From Sphingobacterium sp. LZ7M1 (GTDB lineage Bacteria > Bacteroidota > Bacteroidia > Sphingobacteriales > Sphingobacteriaceae): DNA of 64,000 nt. The stretch covers positions 62,001 to 126,000 of the forward strand of contig NZ_CP101134.1 in the NCBI RefSeq assembly GCF_024296865.1, given 5' to 3'. The notes below the pieces were generated by a model that saw only the letters and a list, made by a program, of their open reading frames with translations, ran no database searches and was not told the origin of the DNA. The translations under genes and the position numbers were made by a program. Shown one piece after another: positions 8,566 through 16,802 of the stretch; the first letter of the stretch is position 1; every line of letters starts with the position of its first letter.

Positions 8566-9993
8566 TTATGTTGCGGTGTTTGTGTTTTTATTAGGTGCGT
8601 ATCCCTGTCGGGTCATCTGGCCCCATTTGAAATCCTTTTTGGTAATGTACTGAACATAGCCTTTCAGGGTGAAAAAAACCACCAGCGGGTGATATAAAAA
8701 AGGCTCTAGGGCTGCAAAGAACACCAGCTTGAGATATTCCCAGAAATTTCTATACAACTTTCCAAGAACTAAATCATTGGAAACAGTGACTATCGAAACC
8801 ACCAATCCAATTAAATAGGCATAGAGCAGCATCATCCAAAAGGTTTCGAAATTAACCTGACCTGTTAACAATAAAAACAGGAAGAATATAAAGCCCGCTA
8901 TCTCAATGATTGGTGCCAGGAACTCAAAAAAAACAATATACGGCATGACGATCAGCCCCATTCTCCCATAATCTCTGTTCAAGAGGAATTTTCGGTGATC
9001 GACGATAAACTGAAGCATCCCGCGTCCCCACCTTGTTCTCTGCCTGTTCAAGAGGCTTATGTTGGGAGGTCCCTCAGTCCAGCATAGACTATAGGGACAT
9101 TGAACTATTTTATATTTTCTTTTGTTCTCCCGCATAAACGCGACCATTCTCACGGTCATGTCCATATCCTCTGCATGGGAGGTGGAATCAAAGCCCCCAG
9201 CGGAGATTACGACCTGTCTATCAAACAAACCGAAGCCCCCAGAGACATTTGGAATGGAGTTGATCATCGACCAACCCATTTTTGCAACTAGGTATGACCT
9301 TAAATATTCAGTTTCCTGGAAAAGTGGAATCAATCGGCTCGGCGCTTTTACCCGGGTTATCTTTCCTTTCTCTACCTTGCAGCCATTCACCATGCGCATG
9401 GTGGCTCCTACGGCGATAACTTGTGTGTCGGAATCAAGGACGGGAAGAATGATTTTGCTCATGGTGTCCTCAGAAAGGATGCAGTCTACATCTGTATTGA
9501 TGAAATGATCGTATTGAGCAATATTTACCCCTGCATTCATCGCGTCCGCTTTGGTACCTCCGTTTACTTTATCGACCACAATAAGCTTACTGAATGCCGG
9601 ATTGCTGGATCGAAAAACTCTTTTTATGGGTTGACAGAACACCTTGTAGACATAATAATAGGGCACCTCCATCAATTCGAATTCCTCTTTCAAGATGTCG
9701 AGGGTCCTGTCGGTACTTCCATCATTCACGATGATCACTTCAAATGTTGGATAATCAAGATTTAAAAAGGAGTGAACACTGTCTGAGATAATGACTTCTT
9801 CATTATAGGCAGGTGCAACAATTGATATTCCTGGAGCTTGGTCAGGAAAGTCCTTTAGATAATTCTCTTCCCGCTTCGTGTATTTAAATCGATAGCGAAT
9901 CGTTTTGAAATAGCTCATTACCATTAATGCCAGATAGAAGACCGCCAAGGCGGTGGCATAGAAGTAGATCAAATAGTTAAAGAAATAGGCCAT
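8566..9993 (-). CDS. Processive family-2 glycosyltransferase (exopolysaccharide synthase)
   Basis: 475 aa membrane synthase related to PgaC/IcaA, cellulose and hyaluronan synthases. One N-terminal membrane segment (about residues 5-28), a cytosolic GT-A domain, and three to four C-terminal segments (about 345-445). The catalytic signature is complete: Asp91 in VNDGS, TDVD at 167-170, Glu275-Asp276 in HAEDMD, and QxxRW as Gln318-Arg321-Trp322. This family joins nucleotide-sugar units and extrudes the chain through its own membrane pore. The sugar cannot be read from sequence. The start overlaps the upstream HEAT gene by 17 bp, and the export gene begins 1 bp after its stop, indicating one transcript and coupled translation. 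Confidence 0.9.
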   Translation of the reverse strand: MAYFFNYLIYFYATALAVFYLALMVMSYFKTIRYRFKYTKREENYLKDFPDQAPGISIVAPAYNEEVIISDSVHSFLNLDYPTFEVIIVNDGSTDRTLDILKEEFELMEVPYYYVYKVFCQPIKRVFRSSNPAFSKLIVVDKVNGGTKADAMNAGVNIAQYDHFINTDVDCILSEDTMSKIILPVLDSDTQVIAVGATMRMVNGCKVEKGKITRVKAPSRLIPLFQETEYLRSYLVAKMGWSMINSIPNVSGGFGLFDRQVVISAGGFDSTSHAEDMDMTVRMVAFMRENKRKYKIVQCPYSLCWTEGPPNISLLNRQRTRWGRGMLQFIVDHRKFLLNRDYGRMGLIVMPYIVFFEFLAPIIEIAGFIFFLFLLLTGQVNFETFWMMLLYAYLIGLVVSIVTVSNDLVLGKLYRNFWEYLKLVFFAALEPFLYHPLVVFFTLKGYVQYITKKDFKWGQMTRQGYAPNKNTNTAT

Positions 9994-11176
9994 TGGTTTG
10001 ATATTGTGCTACTGTAAAGTTCTTTTCATTGGTTACTTGAGCTAATAGCATGTTTTCAGCTTCCTTTTTGGTCTTTGACACCTCGTTTTTAAGTGTTTCA
10101 AGTGCTTGTTGTCCTTCGATACCATGCTGACTGATCGCTCTCGCAATGTTTAATTTGCTGTTATTGTCATCAGTTGATTTGTAATTCTTGACCAAGAATT
10201 CCAATGACTCCTGGCAAGGCAGTATGGCCATGGTCCTGATAATGGCCTCACGGACCACCGTAGTCTCCATGGTATAGCGATCTATTAATTTAGGGATGCC
10301 CTCAAAGTAACCTAGCTCACCAAGGGTTTCTACCATTTGCACTCGGATATCCCGGTTTTCATGCTTATCAAGTAAGTCTGTCAAGGTCTCTGAGGCTTCT
10401 TCTTGTTTGAAATATCCTATTTCCCTCAAGATGAAGATGATATACTTTGGGCTCTTGGAGCTGTTCACCCAACGCAATAAGTTTGGAAGCTTTCCATCCC
10501 TAGACCTCTTGATTAAGGTAGAGTGAAGCCGAAGTTTATCTAATTGGGTAAACTCCTCATCGAAGTTTTCTTCCATAAAACGAAAGGGGTTGTATTTGTC
10601 TTGGTTGGTGTATAGATCTCTTGCGGCTTTCCTGATATCCTTGTTTTTATGGAAGGTTGACTTAGAAAGGACGCCGGTATTTACACCGTTGTCAAATTCT
10701 CCTATGACCAACAAGGCTTCTTTTCTTTTATCAAAGCCTGAGTTTCTAATTCTTTTCTCCCAAAAGCCCATTAAACCTAAGGCTTCAAGACTGTTCTTGT
10801 AATTGAGATCATTAAATTGGCCAGCTTTCATCAGTTCGCTTTTGACATCCAATAAAACGTCGGTTACATAATCAGATTTCCAATGTTTCAAACTTGTAAT
10901 ATTGAACTCCAATAGTCTTTGGATCTCTTCTTTTTCATATATCGAAGGATTTTTAATGATAAAAGAAAGTTTATCATAGAAATGGTTTGCAGTTTTCTGT
11001 TTCTTTTTCTCAGTCCTGTTTAATTGATAGCCTATGACCAATAGGCGGGTAAAAGCTAGTATGGTTACCACTATTAAAAAAAGGACCATTACAAAAGTGA
11101 CTCTAGCAATTGGCGGATAGCCGCTGAATATAGTACCTATATAATTTAGGTAGTACGTGAAGTATTCAAAGTTCAT
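9977..11176 (-). CDS. Membrane-anchored HEAT-repeat protein
   Basis: 399 aa from the ATG at 11176 (the upstream in-frame codon is TTG). One N-terminal membrane segment at about residues 23-47 (ARVTFVMVLFLIVVTILAF), then a charged linker and a cytosolic HEAT-like solenoid at about 150-370, with repeats such as ILREIGYFKQEEASETLTDL and VQMVETLGELGYFEGIPKLI. HEAT proteins usually act as protein-protein scaffolds. As first gene of the synthase operon it is a candidate partner or co-regulator of the GT2 enzyme, in the place where other systems have PgaD or PilZ proteins. That role is inference. Confidence 0.75.
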   Translation of the reverse strand: MNFEYFTYYLNYIGTIFSGYPPIARVTFVMVLFLIVVTILAFTRLLVIGYQLNRTEKKKQKTANHFYDKLSFIIKNPSIYEKEEIQRLLEFNITSLKHWKSDYVTDVLLDVKSELMKAGQFNDLNYKNSLEALGLMGFWEKRIRNSGFDKRKEALLVIGEFDNGVNTGVLSKSTFHKNKDIRKAARDLYTNQDKYNPFRFMEENFDEEFTQLDKLRLHSTLIKRSRDGKLPNLLRWVNSSKSPKYIIFILREIGYFKQEEASETLTDLLDKHENRDIRVQMVETLGELGYFEGIPKLIDRYTMETTVVREAIIRTMAILPCQESLEFLVKNYKSTDDNNSKLNIARAISQHGIEGQQALETLKNEVSKTKKEAENMLLAQVTNEKNFTVAQYQTNGLFL

Positions 11177-11778
11177 AATCAATATTTTTATAATAATTAA
11201 TTGACAATCTTTTGATCTTGCCTAGAATTGGAGGGAAGTGTAACGTATAATTGGCGTTGCATTTCATCGATTCTCGCTTAAACAAAGCTCATTAATTAGG
11301 TTTGGATTTATTGTCTCATTTTCTCCATTTTCGGAAAATACAACAATAACGGACACTCGTTTTTATAGGTAATTTTTTGCGTTATTAATTTGTATATTAA
11401 TGATAATAAGGGTTTTATTAATTCTAGTGTTCGTTTTTCAAACAATTTGTAGAAAATCCAAATTTACTATTAGAAAAAACTTTTTCCATACTGTTAAGCG
11501 GTTCAAATAGGGACAAATGGGGTGACAACCCCTGTACATCGGTATTTATTCACAGGTGTTTCAGTCAGGTGTTTTTGTGCCAATAAGCTGTATGCTTGGG
11601 ATAGCCGTAAAAAGGAGGCCATATTATTCGAGCAATAGAAGATGTTGTGAGCCAGGCTTAAGGAATTGCCTAGAAGAGAGGCTTTCCTGCCTTTGATTAA
11701 GGCCGAAAGCTTCTACGGAATTGAAAGCAATAGTGAGGAGGACTCCCTATTGAAACCAAGGAAACACCTGGGGAATTA
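11177..11778. other. Upstream region of the exopolysaccharide-like operon
   Basis: About 600 bp between the AraC regulator stop and the HEAT gene start. The part next to the HEAT gene is AT-rich and should hold the operon promoter, but I cannot fix a -7/-33 pair. A small hairpin GGGGT-GACA-ACCCC lies near 11519-11532, and CAGGTGTTT occurs twice near 11552 and 11566. A 61-codon plus-strand frame from 11666 has no family resemblance and overlaps the regulator's end, so it is not called. Confidence 0.4.
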
Positions 11779-12867
11779 TTATTGGGCTATAAGTTGGTCA
11801 TTCCTGAACTTATGCGGTGAGCAGCCATGGATAGCCTGGAAATTCCTATAGAAGGAAGCACGGGAACTGAATCCACAAATACCGGCTAAATCCTCAATCG
11901 TATAGTCCATCACTTGTTCCTTGAGCTTCTTCTCTGCATAAGCCATCCTTAATTGATTGATAAAGCTCGTATAACTTTCTCCGTACTCGTATTTTAGGAA
12001 TTGACTCACATGACGGATCGGAATCCCTAAATCAGAGCTGAATTTTTCCTTCGTTAGCTCACTATCAAGATAGCCCTGGGAATTGACGAACTCGATAATC
12101 TTGAGGTTGTAAGCCATGAACAGATCTGAATTTGGATGGGTAGCATTAGCGCTTTGTTTTGTGGGCTCATAATAGTTAATATCATATATTATTATGTCAC
12201 TTCCCTTTTCTACTAAGTTCCCTTTTGAATGATAGAAGTTGATATTTGCCGAGTAAATAAGGGTTAAAGTAGAGAGGAACATGCTGATTAAAGTGAGTCT
12301 ACCTGCCCATATAAATTCTATGTCTTTGGTAAAATTGGTTAAAGAAAGGATTATTATGGTAATGATGGCTGAAAATAGACCAATAACAACCAATCTAGGA
12401 AGTAATTGAAGCTTTTCCCTCAACCTGTTTAAAAAGTATCTGGGCTGAATAATGACAAAATAGATGAAAAAATGTATAAGGACCAATCCCGAATTAAATA
12501 GCGGGACAAAATTCATGAAAGAATTGTACTGGAACGATAAGTTATTTACAAATACCAAGTAGATAATAAAGAATATTACAAACGGAATTAAGTGTACCCA
12601 TAAATTCTTTTTTTGCTTGCCACGAAGTCTGTTGGAAAGAATCATAAGTGCAGGTCCGTAAAGAAAACCTATGGGGATGTTGAGAATGTAAAAATGTGCT
12701 TCATCATCAATCATGTACAAAAATGGAATGATCGTTAAGAATAAGATAGTTAACAATAGAATTGTGTATAGGCCCCAATGATGTATTTGTCTTTTTACAC
12801 CCTGTATTAACTTCAGGACCAACAAACTATTAATAATTATGAATATGGAGATAAAGGATAAAATCAT
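11779..12867 (-). CDS. Multi-pass membrane protein with AraC-type HTH
   Basis: 362 aa, ATG start. The N-terminal 215 residues are about six to seven hydrophobic segments (for example ILSFISIFIIINSLLVL, YTILLLTILFLTIIPFLYMI, FVIFFIIYLVFV). The C-terminal 105 residues are an AraC-family DNA-binding domain: FSSDLGIPIRHVSQFLKYEYG and EDLAGICGFSSRASFYRNFQ. This design is common in Bacteroidota, where the membrane part is presumed to sense a signal. It is on the same strand as the exopolysaccharide-like operon about 600 bp downstream and is its nearest regulator, but control of that operon is only a guess. Confidence 0.85.
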   Translation of the reverse strand: MILSFISIFIIINSLLVLKLIQGVKRQIHHWGLYTILLLTILFLTIIPFLYMIDDEAHFYILNIPIGFLYGPALMILSNRLRGKQKKNLWVHLIPFVIFFIIYLVFVNNLSFQYNSFMNFVPLFNSGLVLIHFFIYFVIIQPRYFLNRLREKLQLLPRLVVIGLFSAIITIIILSLTNFTKDIEFIWAGRLTLISMFLSTLTLIYSANINFYHSKGNLVEKGSDIIIYDINYYEPTKQSANATHPNSDLFMAYNLKIIEFVNSQGYLDSELTKEKFSSDLGIPIRHVSQFLKYEYGESYTSFINQLRMAYAEKKLKEQVMDYTIEDLAGICGFSSRASFYRNFQAIHGCSPHKFRNDQLIAQ

Positions 12868-13432
12868 GTGGTTAACGCATTTAATGAATATTCTGATTCA
12901 AAATTTTATTAACAATTGGTCAGATATTTGAGATCTCTATCTTATACTAATTTAACTTATTTATCCTCGAAAGTAAAGATTGGTTAACTTTTGTTTAATC
13001 TTTGTAGCGTATCGTCTACTCTTTACGGGTCGTATGGTTAATAGTTTACCCGATTTGTTAAATCATTAACTCTTGTTTCATTTTGAGTGGTTTAAGATTA
13101 ATAAATAGGATAAATTATATCAAAATAAAGTATTGAGACATGCTGGATATAGAGGTGCGAAGTATTAAGGCATTTAAAGCTACAATCGCTTTATTATTGC
13201 TATTATTGCCCAAAAAGGAGGGTGTTTAACCTAAAATGGATTAAATGACCATTATGTTTAGCTATAGAGGCAATGTGGTCTAAAAGGAAAGAGATTTTCT
13301 AGGGAAAGCCCTGAGGGAAAAAGATTAAGGGGTAAGATTAGCCTACCCATCGAAGCTAATTCTTACCCCAATCATCACATCAGTAACAGTATTTAAGGTA
13401 CAAATACCATTGACTTAAAACGATCTTCTCTA
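12868..13432. other. Intergenic region between the GH16 operon end and the AraC regulator
   Basis: About 560 bp. It holds the terminator of the GH16 operon (listed separately) and presumably the AraC regulator promoter in the AT-rich part next to 12867. No small gene or RNA fold was recognised in the rest. Confidence 0.4.
13329..13369 (-). terminator. Terminator after the GH16 lipoprotein gene
   Basis: The 14-base left arm GGGGTAAGATTAGC pairs with the right arm GCTAATTCTTACCCC with a single bulged base. On the minus strand the stem is followed by TTAATCTTTTT. It lies about 65 bp past the GH16 stop. Confidence 0.75.
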
Positions 13433-14296
13433 TTATGGGTTCAACAGTTCGTAAACCCGAACATAATCTACTTGATAAACATTAGGGAATGAGGCTTCAT
13501 CAATGCCTTTTAATCCGCCCCAATTACCTCCGACTGCCAAGTTCAGCAACCAGTGGAACTTCTTGTCAAATGGCCAAACGCCGCTTCCTTTACCTTCATT
13601 TGGAAAGTGCAGGATCTGTTCGCCGTCCACAAAACCTCTGATATACTCAGGAGTCCAGTCCACGCGGTATTCGTGAAATTCGGTGGTCGCATTTTGAATC
13701 TTCTTAATGGCTTCCTTTTGGGTGCCCTTAACATGGTTATAATCTTCGGTGTGCATGGTGATATGCACTACATCCGGTTCGTAACCCACATGTTCCAGGA
13801 TATCAATTTCCCCAGAAGCTGGCCATGGGCCGTATGCCCAGTCGGTAGGCAACATCCATGCTGCTGGCCAAGTTCCTTTTCCAGCAGGAACCTTTGCCTT
13901 TACAACGAACCTACCATACAGGAAATCACCTTTGTCCTTGCTGATCAAGCGGGTTGAAGTATAGTCAGCACCTTCAAATTTTTCCTTTCTGGCGGTAATG
14001 CTCAAAATGCCATCGGCAATATTCACGTTCTCCGGACGGGCATTGGTATAATATTGCAATTCATTATTTCCCCATCCGTTATCGCCTCTTCCTACATCAT
14101 AGCCCCATAGTTCGGAATTGGGCAGACCATCCTTATCGAATTCATCAAACCAGACCGGTGTCTCCGAATACTTGTATTCTTTAGGTTTTGGGGCCGGAGG
14201 AGGTTCAGGGATAACGATATTGTTCTCGTTCGATTTTTCTGAACAGGACAATAGTATAAGGATAGGTAAGATCCAAAAGCTCATATTTCTCTTCAT
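13433..14296 (-). CDS. GH16 beta-glucanase lipoprotein (laminarinase-type)
   Basis: 287 aa from the ATG at 14296, chosen because it gives a lipoprotein signal (LILLSC, Cys18); the frame stays open 22 codons upstream but those codons read into the previous gene's end. A proline-rich spacer (PEPPPAPKPKE) is followed by the GH16 jelly-roll domain. The GH16 signature GEIDILEHVG supplies nucleophile Glu163, Asp165 and acid/base Glu168. Family knowledge: such enzymes cut beta-1,3 or mixed beta-1,3/1,4-glucans. It is the last gene of the SusC-SusD-lipoprotein-GH16 operon and is probably surface exposed. Substrate within GH16 is inferred from resemblance to laminarinases. Confidence 0.9.
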   Translation of the reverse strand: MKRNMSFWILPILILLSCSEKSNENNIVIPEPPPAPKPKEYKYSETPVWFDEFDKDGLPNSELWGYDVGRGDNGWGNNELQYYTNARPENVNIADGILSITARKEKFEGADYTSTRLISKDKGDFLYGRFVVKAKVPAGKGTWPAAWMLPTDWAYGPWPASGEIDILEHVGYEPDVVHITMHTEDYNHVKGTQKEAIKKIQNATTEFHEYRVDWTPEYIRGFVDGEQILHFPNEGKGSGVWPFDKKFHWLLNLAVGGNWGGLKGIDEASFPNVYQVDYVRVYELLNP

Positions 14297-14331
14297 TTTT
14301 AAATTGTTTATAAAATAAAATCGATCGCTGA

Positions 14332-15258
14332 TTAGAAAGAACGTAAGGTCATGGTCCACCAAGCGTCTCCGCCGATGTTGACACCAACCTTCAGGATATC
14401 ATAGCCAGCTCCATCTTTATTTTTGGTCATCTCCAATATATCATAAAGCACAAAGTCGTTCACTGGACCCGTTGCGGTCTCACCACCGTTATGTGCTTTT
14501 TTGACACCGATATGTGCCCCTTTGCCCACCAATCTCAATTGACCAAGCTTTTTGACACCTGTTCCTTCTGTTACCGAAAATTTAAAATTCCCGGAATTCC
14601 ACAAGGCCTGTTCACCTTTCAGGTTTGCTGCGGGTTCACAGCCGGTCGTTTTGTTCCCTAGGTAGCCATCGGCAAAGTAGTCGCCTTTGTTATCGTAGGC
14701 ATAGGTTCCCTCTGCGTTAAAGGAGAAGGTAAATTCATCATTGAACTCACAGGCTCTACCGGTTACTTCTCCTGCGCCACTGCTCCACCAGTCGCCGTTA
14801 TCGGCACCTGGACCTACCTTGAAAGCTCCTGCTTGAGGGTTCAGCTTCCAGGTTTTCTTGGTACAGCTGGCAATAAAGCCCAGTGCGGTCTTGGCATCAC
14901 AGGCATTCGGGTCGTTTTGCTTAACGGCAACAGGCTTGGTCACACTTGCCATTCCACCTTGTCCTACGACATCCAATTTCACATCGTAGTTACCAGCAAA
15001 TATCAAGGCTACTTCTACTACGTCACCCGACAGTTTCTGTCCGCTGGATACGATGGTCCAGTTGGCAATGGTAGGGGTGTTGGTCGTGTTTTTCAACTGT
15101 ACACGGCCCGGTGCTATTTCTACCGCTTCAAAATTGGGCTGCGGTAGGGGATTCAAGCTGAGGTCATCTCCTTCTGGACGACAGGCAATCACGACCATCG
15201 AGAATAGCATGATCCTCCAGAGATTCGCATTAAATATTTTGTTATATATCGTTTTCAT
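14332..15258 (-). CDS. Surface lipoprotein with PKD-like domain, probable glycan-binding protein
   Basis: 308 aa. Signal ends in a lipobox-like SMVVIAC before RPEGDD. Residues about 40-110 fit a PKD/Ig-like domain (VQLKNTTNTPTIANWTIVSS, FAGNYDVKLDVVG). The rest is beta-rich, with many Trp and Gly residues (NGDWWSSGAGEV, DAWWTMTLRSF) and several Cys. It sits between SusD and the GH16 enzyme, the usual place of SusE/F-type surface glycan-binding proteins. No catalytic motif seen. Binding of beta-glucan is inferred from position. The gap to SusD is 11 bp, so they are cotranscribed. Confidence 0.75.
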   Translation of the reverse strand: MKTIYNKIFNANLWRIMLFSMVVIACRPEGDDLSLNPLPQPNFEAVEIAPGRVQLKNTTNTPTIANWTIVSSGQKLSGDVVEVALIFAGNYDVKLDVVGQGGMASVTKPVAVKQNDPNACDAKTALGFIASCTKKTWKLNPQAGAFKVGPGADNGDWWSSGAGEVTGRACEFNDEFTFSFNAEGTYAYDNKGDYFADGYLGNKTTGCEPAANLKGEQALWNSGNFKFSVTEGTGVKKLGQLRLVGKGAHIGVKKAHNGGETATGPVNDFVLYDILEMTKNKDGAGYDILKVGVNIGGDAWWTMTLRSF

Positions 15259-15269
15259 AATTCAGTCAA

Positions 15270-16790
15270 TTATTTCGTGCCTCCGTATTCTTTGTTTTGC
15301 TCCAATTGGGTATTATCTAGCTCCAAAAGCGGGATCGGTAATACTTCATGCTTCCCGGCGACATATCCTCTGGCAGATAGAGCGGCTGCTGCATCTCCCC
15401 AACGAACCAGGTCGAACCAACGTTGTCCTTCTCCGGCCAATTCAAGCCTTCTCTCGCGCTTGATGTTCGCAAAGGTTGCTGTGGTTGCCGGAAGTCCAAC
15501 TCTCGCTCTCACGGCGTTTAATAGGGCTCCTGCACGGGTAATGTTTCCGCTGCCTCTGACCAATGCTTCTGCTTCCAGCAGATAGGTGTCGGCTAGGCGG
15601 ATATCATAGATGTTCTGTGGGAAATTAAGCTCGAACGTTCCGGCACCTGTCCATCTGTTCGACTCTCTACCGGCATATTTTTCCAGGAAATAACCTGTAT
15701 CCATATAGCCCGGTGTGTAAGATGCCTTGCCTTCTGCTTGCAGCTGGTGCATGTCCGCAACGGTATATTGGTATCTAGGATCTCCCTTTAGCTGGTCAAC
15801 AAGGCCATTGGTCAAGGGAAGGAATCCCCATCCGGCAATATAGTCCGGTGCTCCTGAACCTGCCGCGTATCCACGGGGACCGATCATAATATTCAAGATA
15901 TTTCCTTCGGTACAGTCGATACAGCCCCAGTCGCCAACGGAAGTGTTGGTAAAGGAGATCTCCATGATGGACTCGCTGTTGAATTTATTGCTCACCTTGA
16001 AGAGGTCGCCGTAATTGGCCAATAACTTGTAGCCATATTTGCTGGTTTGACCGGGTTCGCCGTTCACTTCCCTAAATTGGGCAGCTGCCTCGGTGAATTT
16101 TTCTTGCTGTAGATAGACCTTGCCCAGCAATGCTCTTGCTGTGCCCTGTGATGCTCTTCCGGCCTCGGTTTCTAAGTTTAAATTGATGGGAAGAACAGGG
16201 ATGGCCTCCATTAGATCTTTCTCCATCGCAGCATAGACCTCCTGAGGTGCTACTTGTGGGGTTGCATAAATGGCATCTCCAACAAGCGGGCTCATGATCA
16301 ATGGGATATTGCGGAAGTAGCGAATAAGGTCAAAATAAAAATAGGCTCTCAGGAATTTCGCTTCTGCGGTAAACCTTGCCTTTTCATCATCGCCCATTGG
16401 GATCTCTGGCAATTTCTCCAGCAATACGTTGGCGCGCATGATTCCCATATAGCCTCGGCGCCAAAGATCCTCCTGAGGACCCACTGCTGGGCTTAGGGAA
16501 TAGTTGGACCAAGCTTGGATATTCGGTAAATCTGAGGATCCACCGCCGCCAGCAAAATGATCGTCAGATGCCGCTGAGGTAGCCAAAATTTTAGTGACAT
16601 AGCTGGAACTCTGGAAACCCACCACATCATATACCGCAACCAGACCGTTGTAAGCCTCTTGTCGGTTCCTGTAGTAGTTCTCTTCTAAGTCCGTGCCCCT
16701 AGGTTTTAGTTCCAAAAAGCTATCGGAACAGGATTGCCCCAATAAAGAGAAAGCAATAAGTATAAGGAATAATTTATTATTTAATTTCAT
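15270..16790 (-). CDS. SusD/RagB-family glycan-binding lipoprotein
   Basis: 506 aa from the ATG at 16790 (the codon before is GTG). Lipobox LLGQSC (Cys21) followed by the usual SDSFLELKPRG. Helical TPR-like framework with the family's motifs: AEAKFLRAYFYFDLIRYF near residue 115, YLLEAEALVR and NAVRARVGLP late, and RRLELAGEGQRWFDLVRWGD near the C terminus. SusD proteins cap the SusC barrel on the cell surface and deliver oligosaccharides. It lies 10 bp after the SusC stop. With two GH16 enzymes in the locus the ligand is probably a beta-1,3-type glucan. Confidence 0.95.
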   Translation of the reverse strand: MKLNNKLFLILIAFSLLGQSCSDSFLELKPRGTDLEENYYRNRQEAYNGLVAVYDVVGFQSSSYVTKILATSAASDDHFAGGGGSSDLPNIQAWSNYSLSPAVGPQEDLWRRGYMGIMRANVLLEKLPEIPMGDDEKARFTAEAKFLRAYFYFDLIRYFRNIPLIMSPLVGDAIYATPQVAPQEVYAAMEKDLMEAIPVLPINLNLETEAGRASQGTARALLGKVYLQQEKFTEAAAQFREVNGEPGQTSKYGYKLLANYGDLFKVSNKFNSESIMEISFTNTSVGDWGCIDCTEGNILNIMIGPRGYAAGSGAPDYIAGWGFLPLTNGLVDQLKGDPRYQYTVADMHQLQAEGKASYTPGYMDTGYFLEKYAGRESNRWTGAGTFELNFPQNIYDIRLADTYLLEAEALVRGSGNITRAGALLNAVRARVGLPATTATFANIKRERRLELAGEGQRWFDLVRWGDAAAALSARGYVAGKHEVLPIPLLELDNTQLEQNKEYGGTK

Positions 16791-16802
16791 CACTAATCTA
16801 GA

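Noticed and set aside
11519..11532. GGGGT-GACA-ACCCC hairpin as a terminator or riboswitch
   Set aside because: The stem is only 5 bp with no T-run and no further structure.
11666..11851. 61-codon plus-strand frame in the region upstream of the exopolysaccharide-like operon
   Set aside because: It overlaps the end of the AraC regulator and resembles no known protein.
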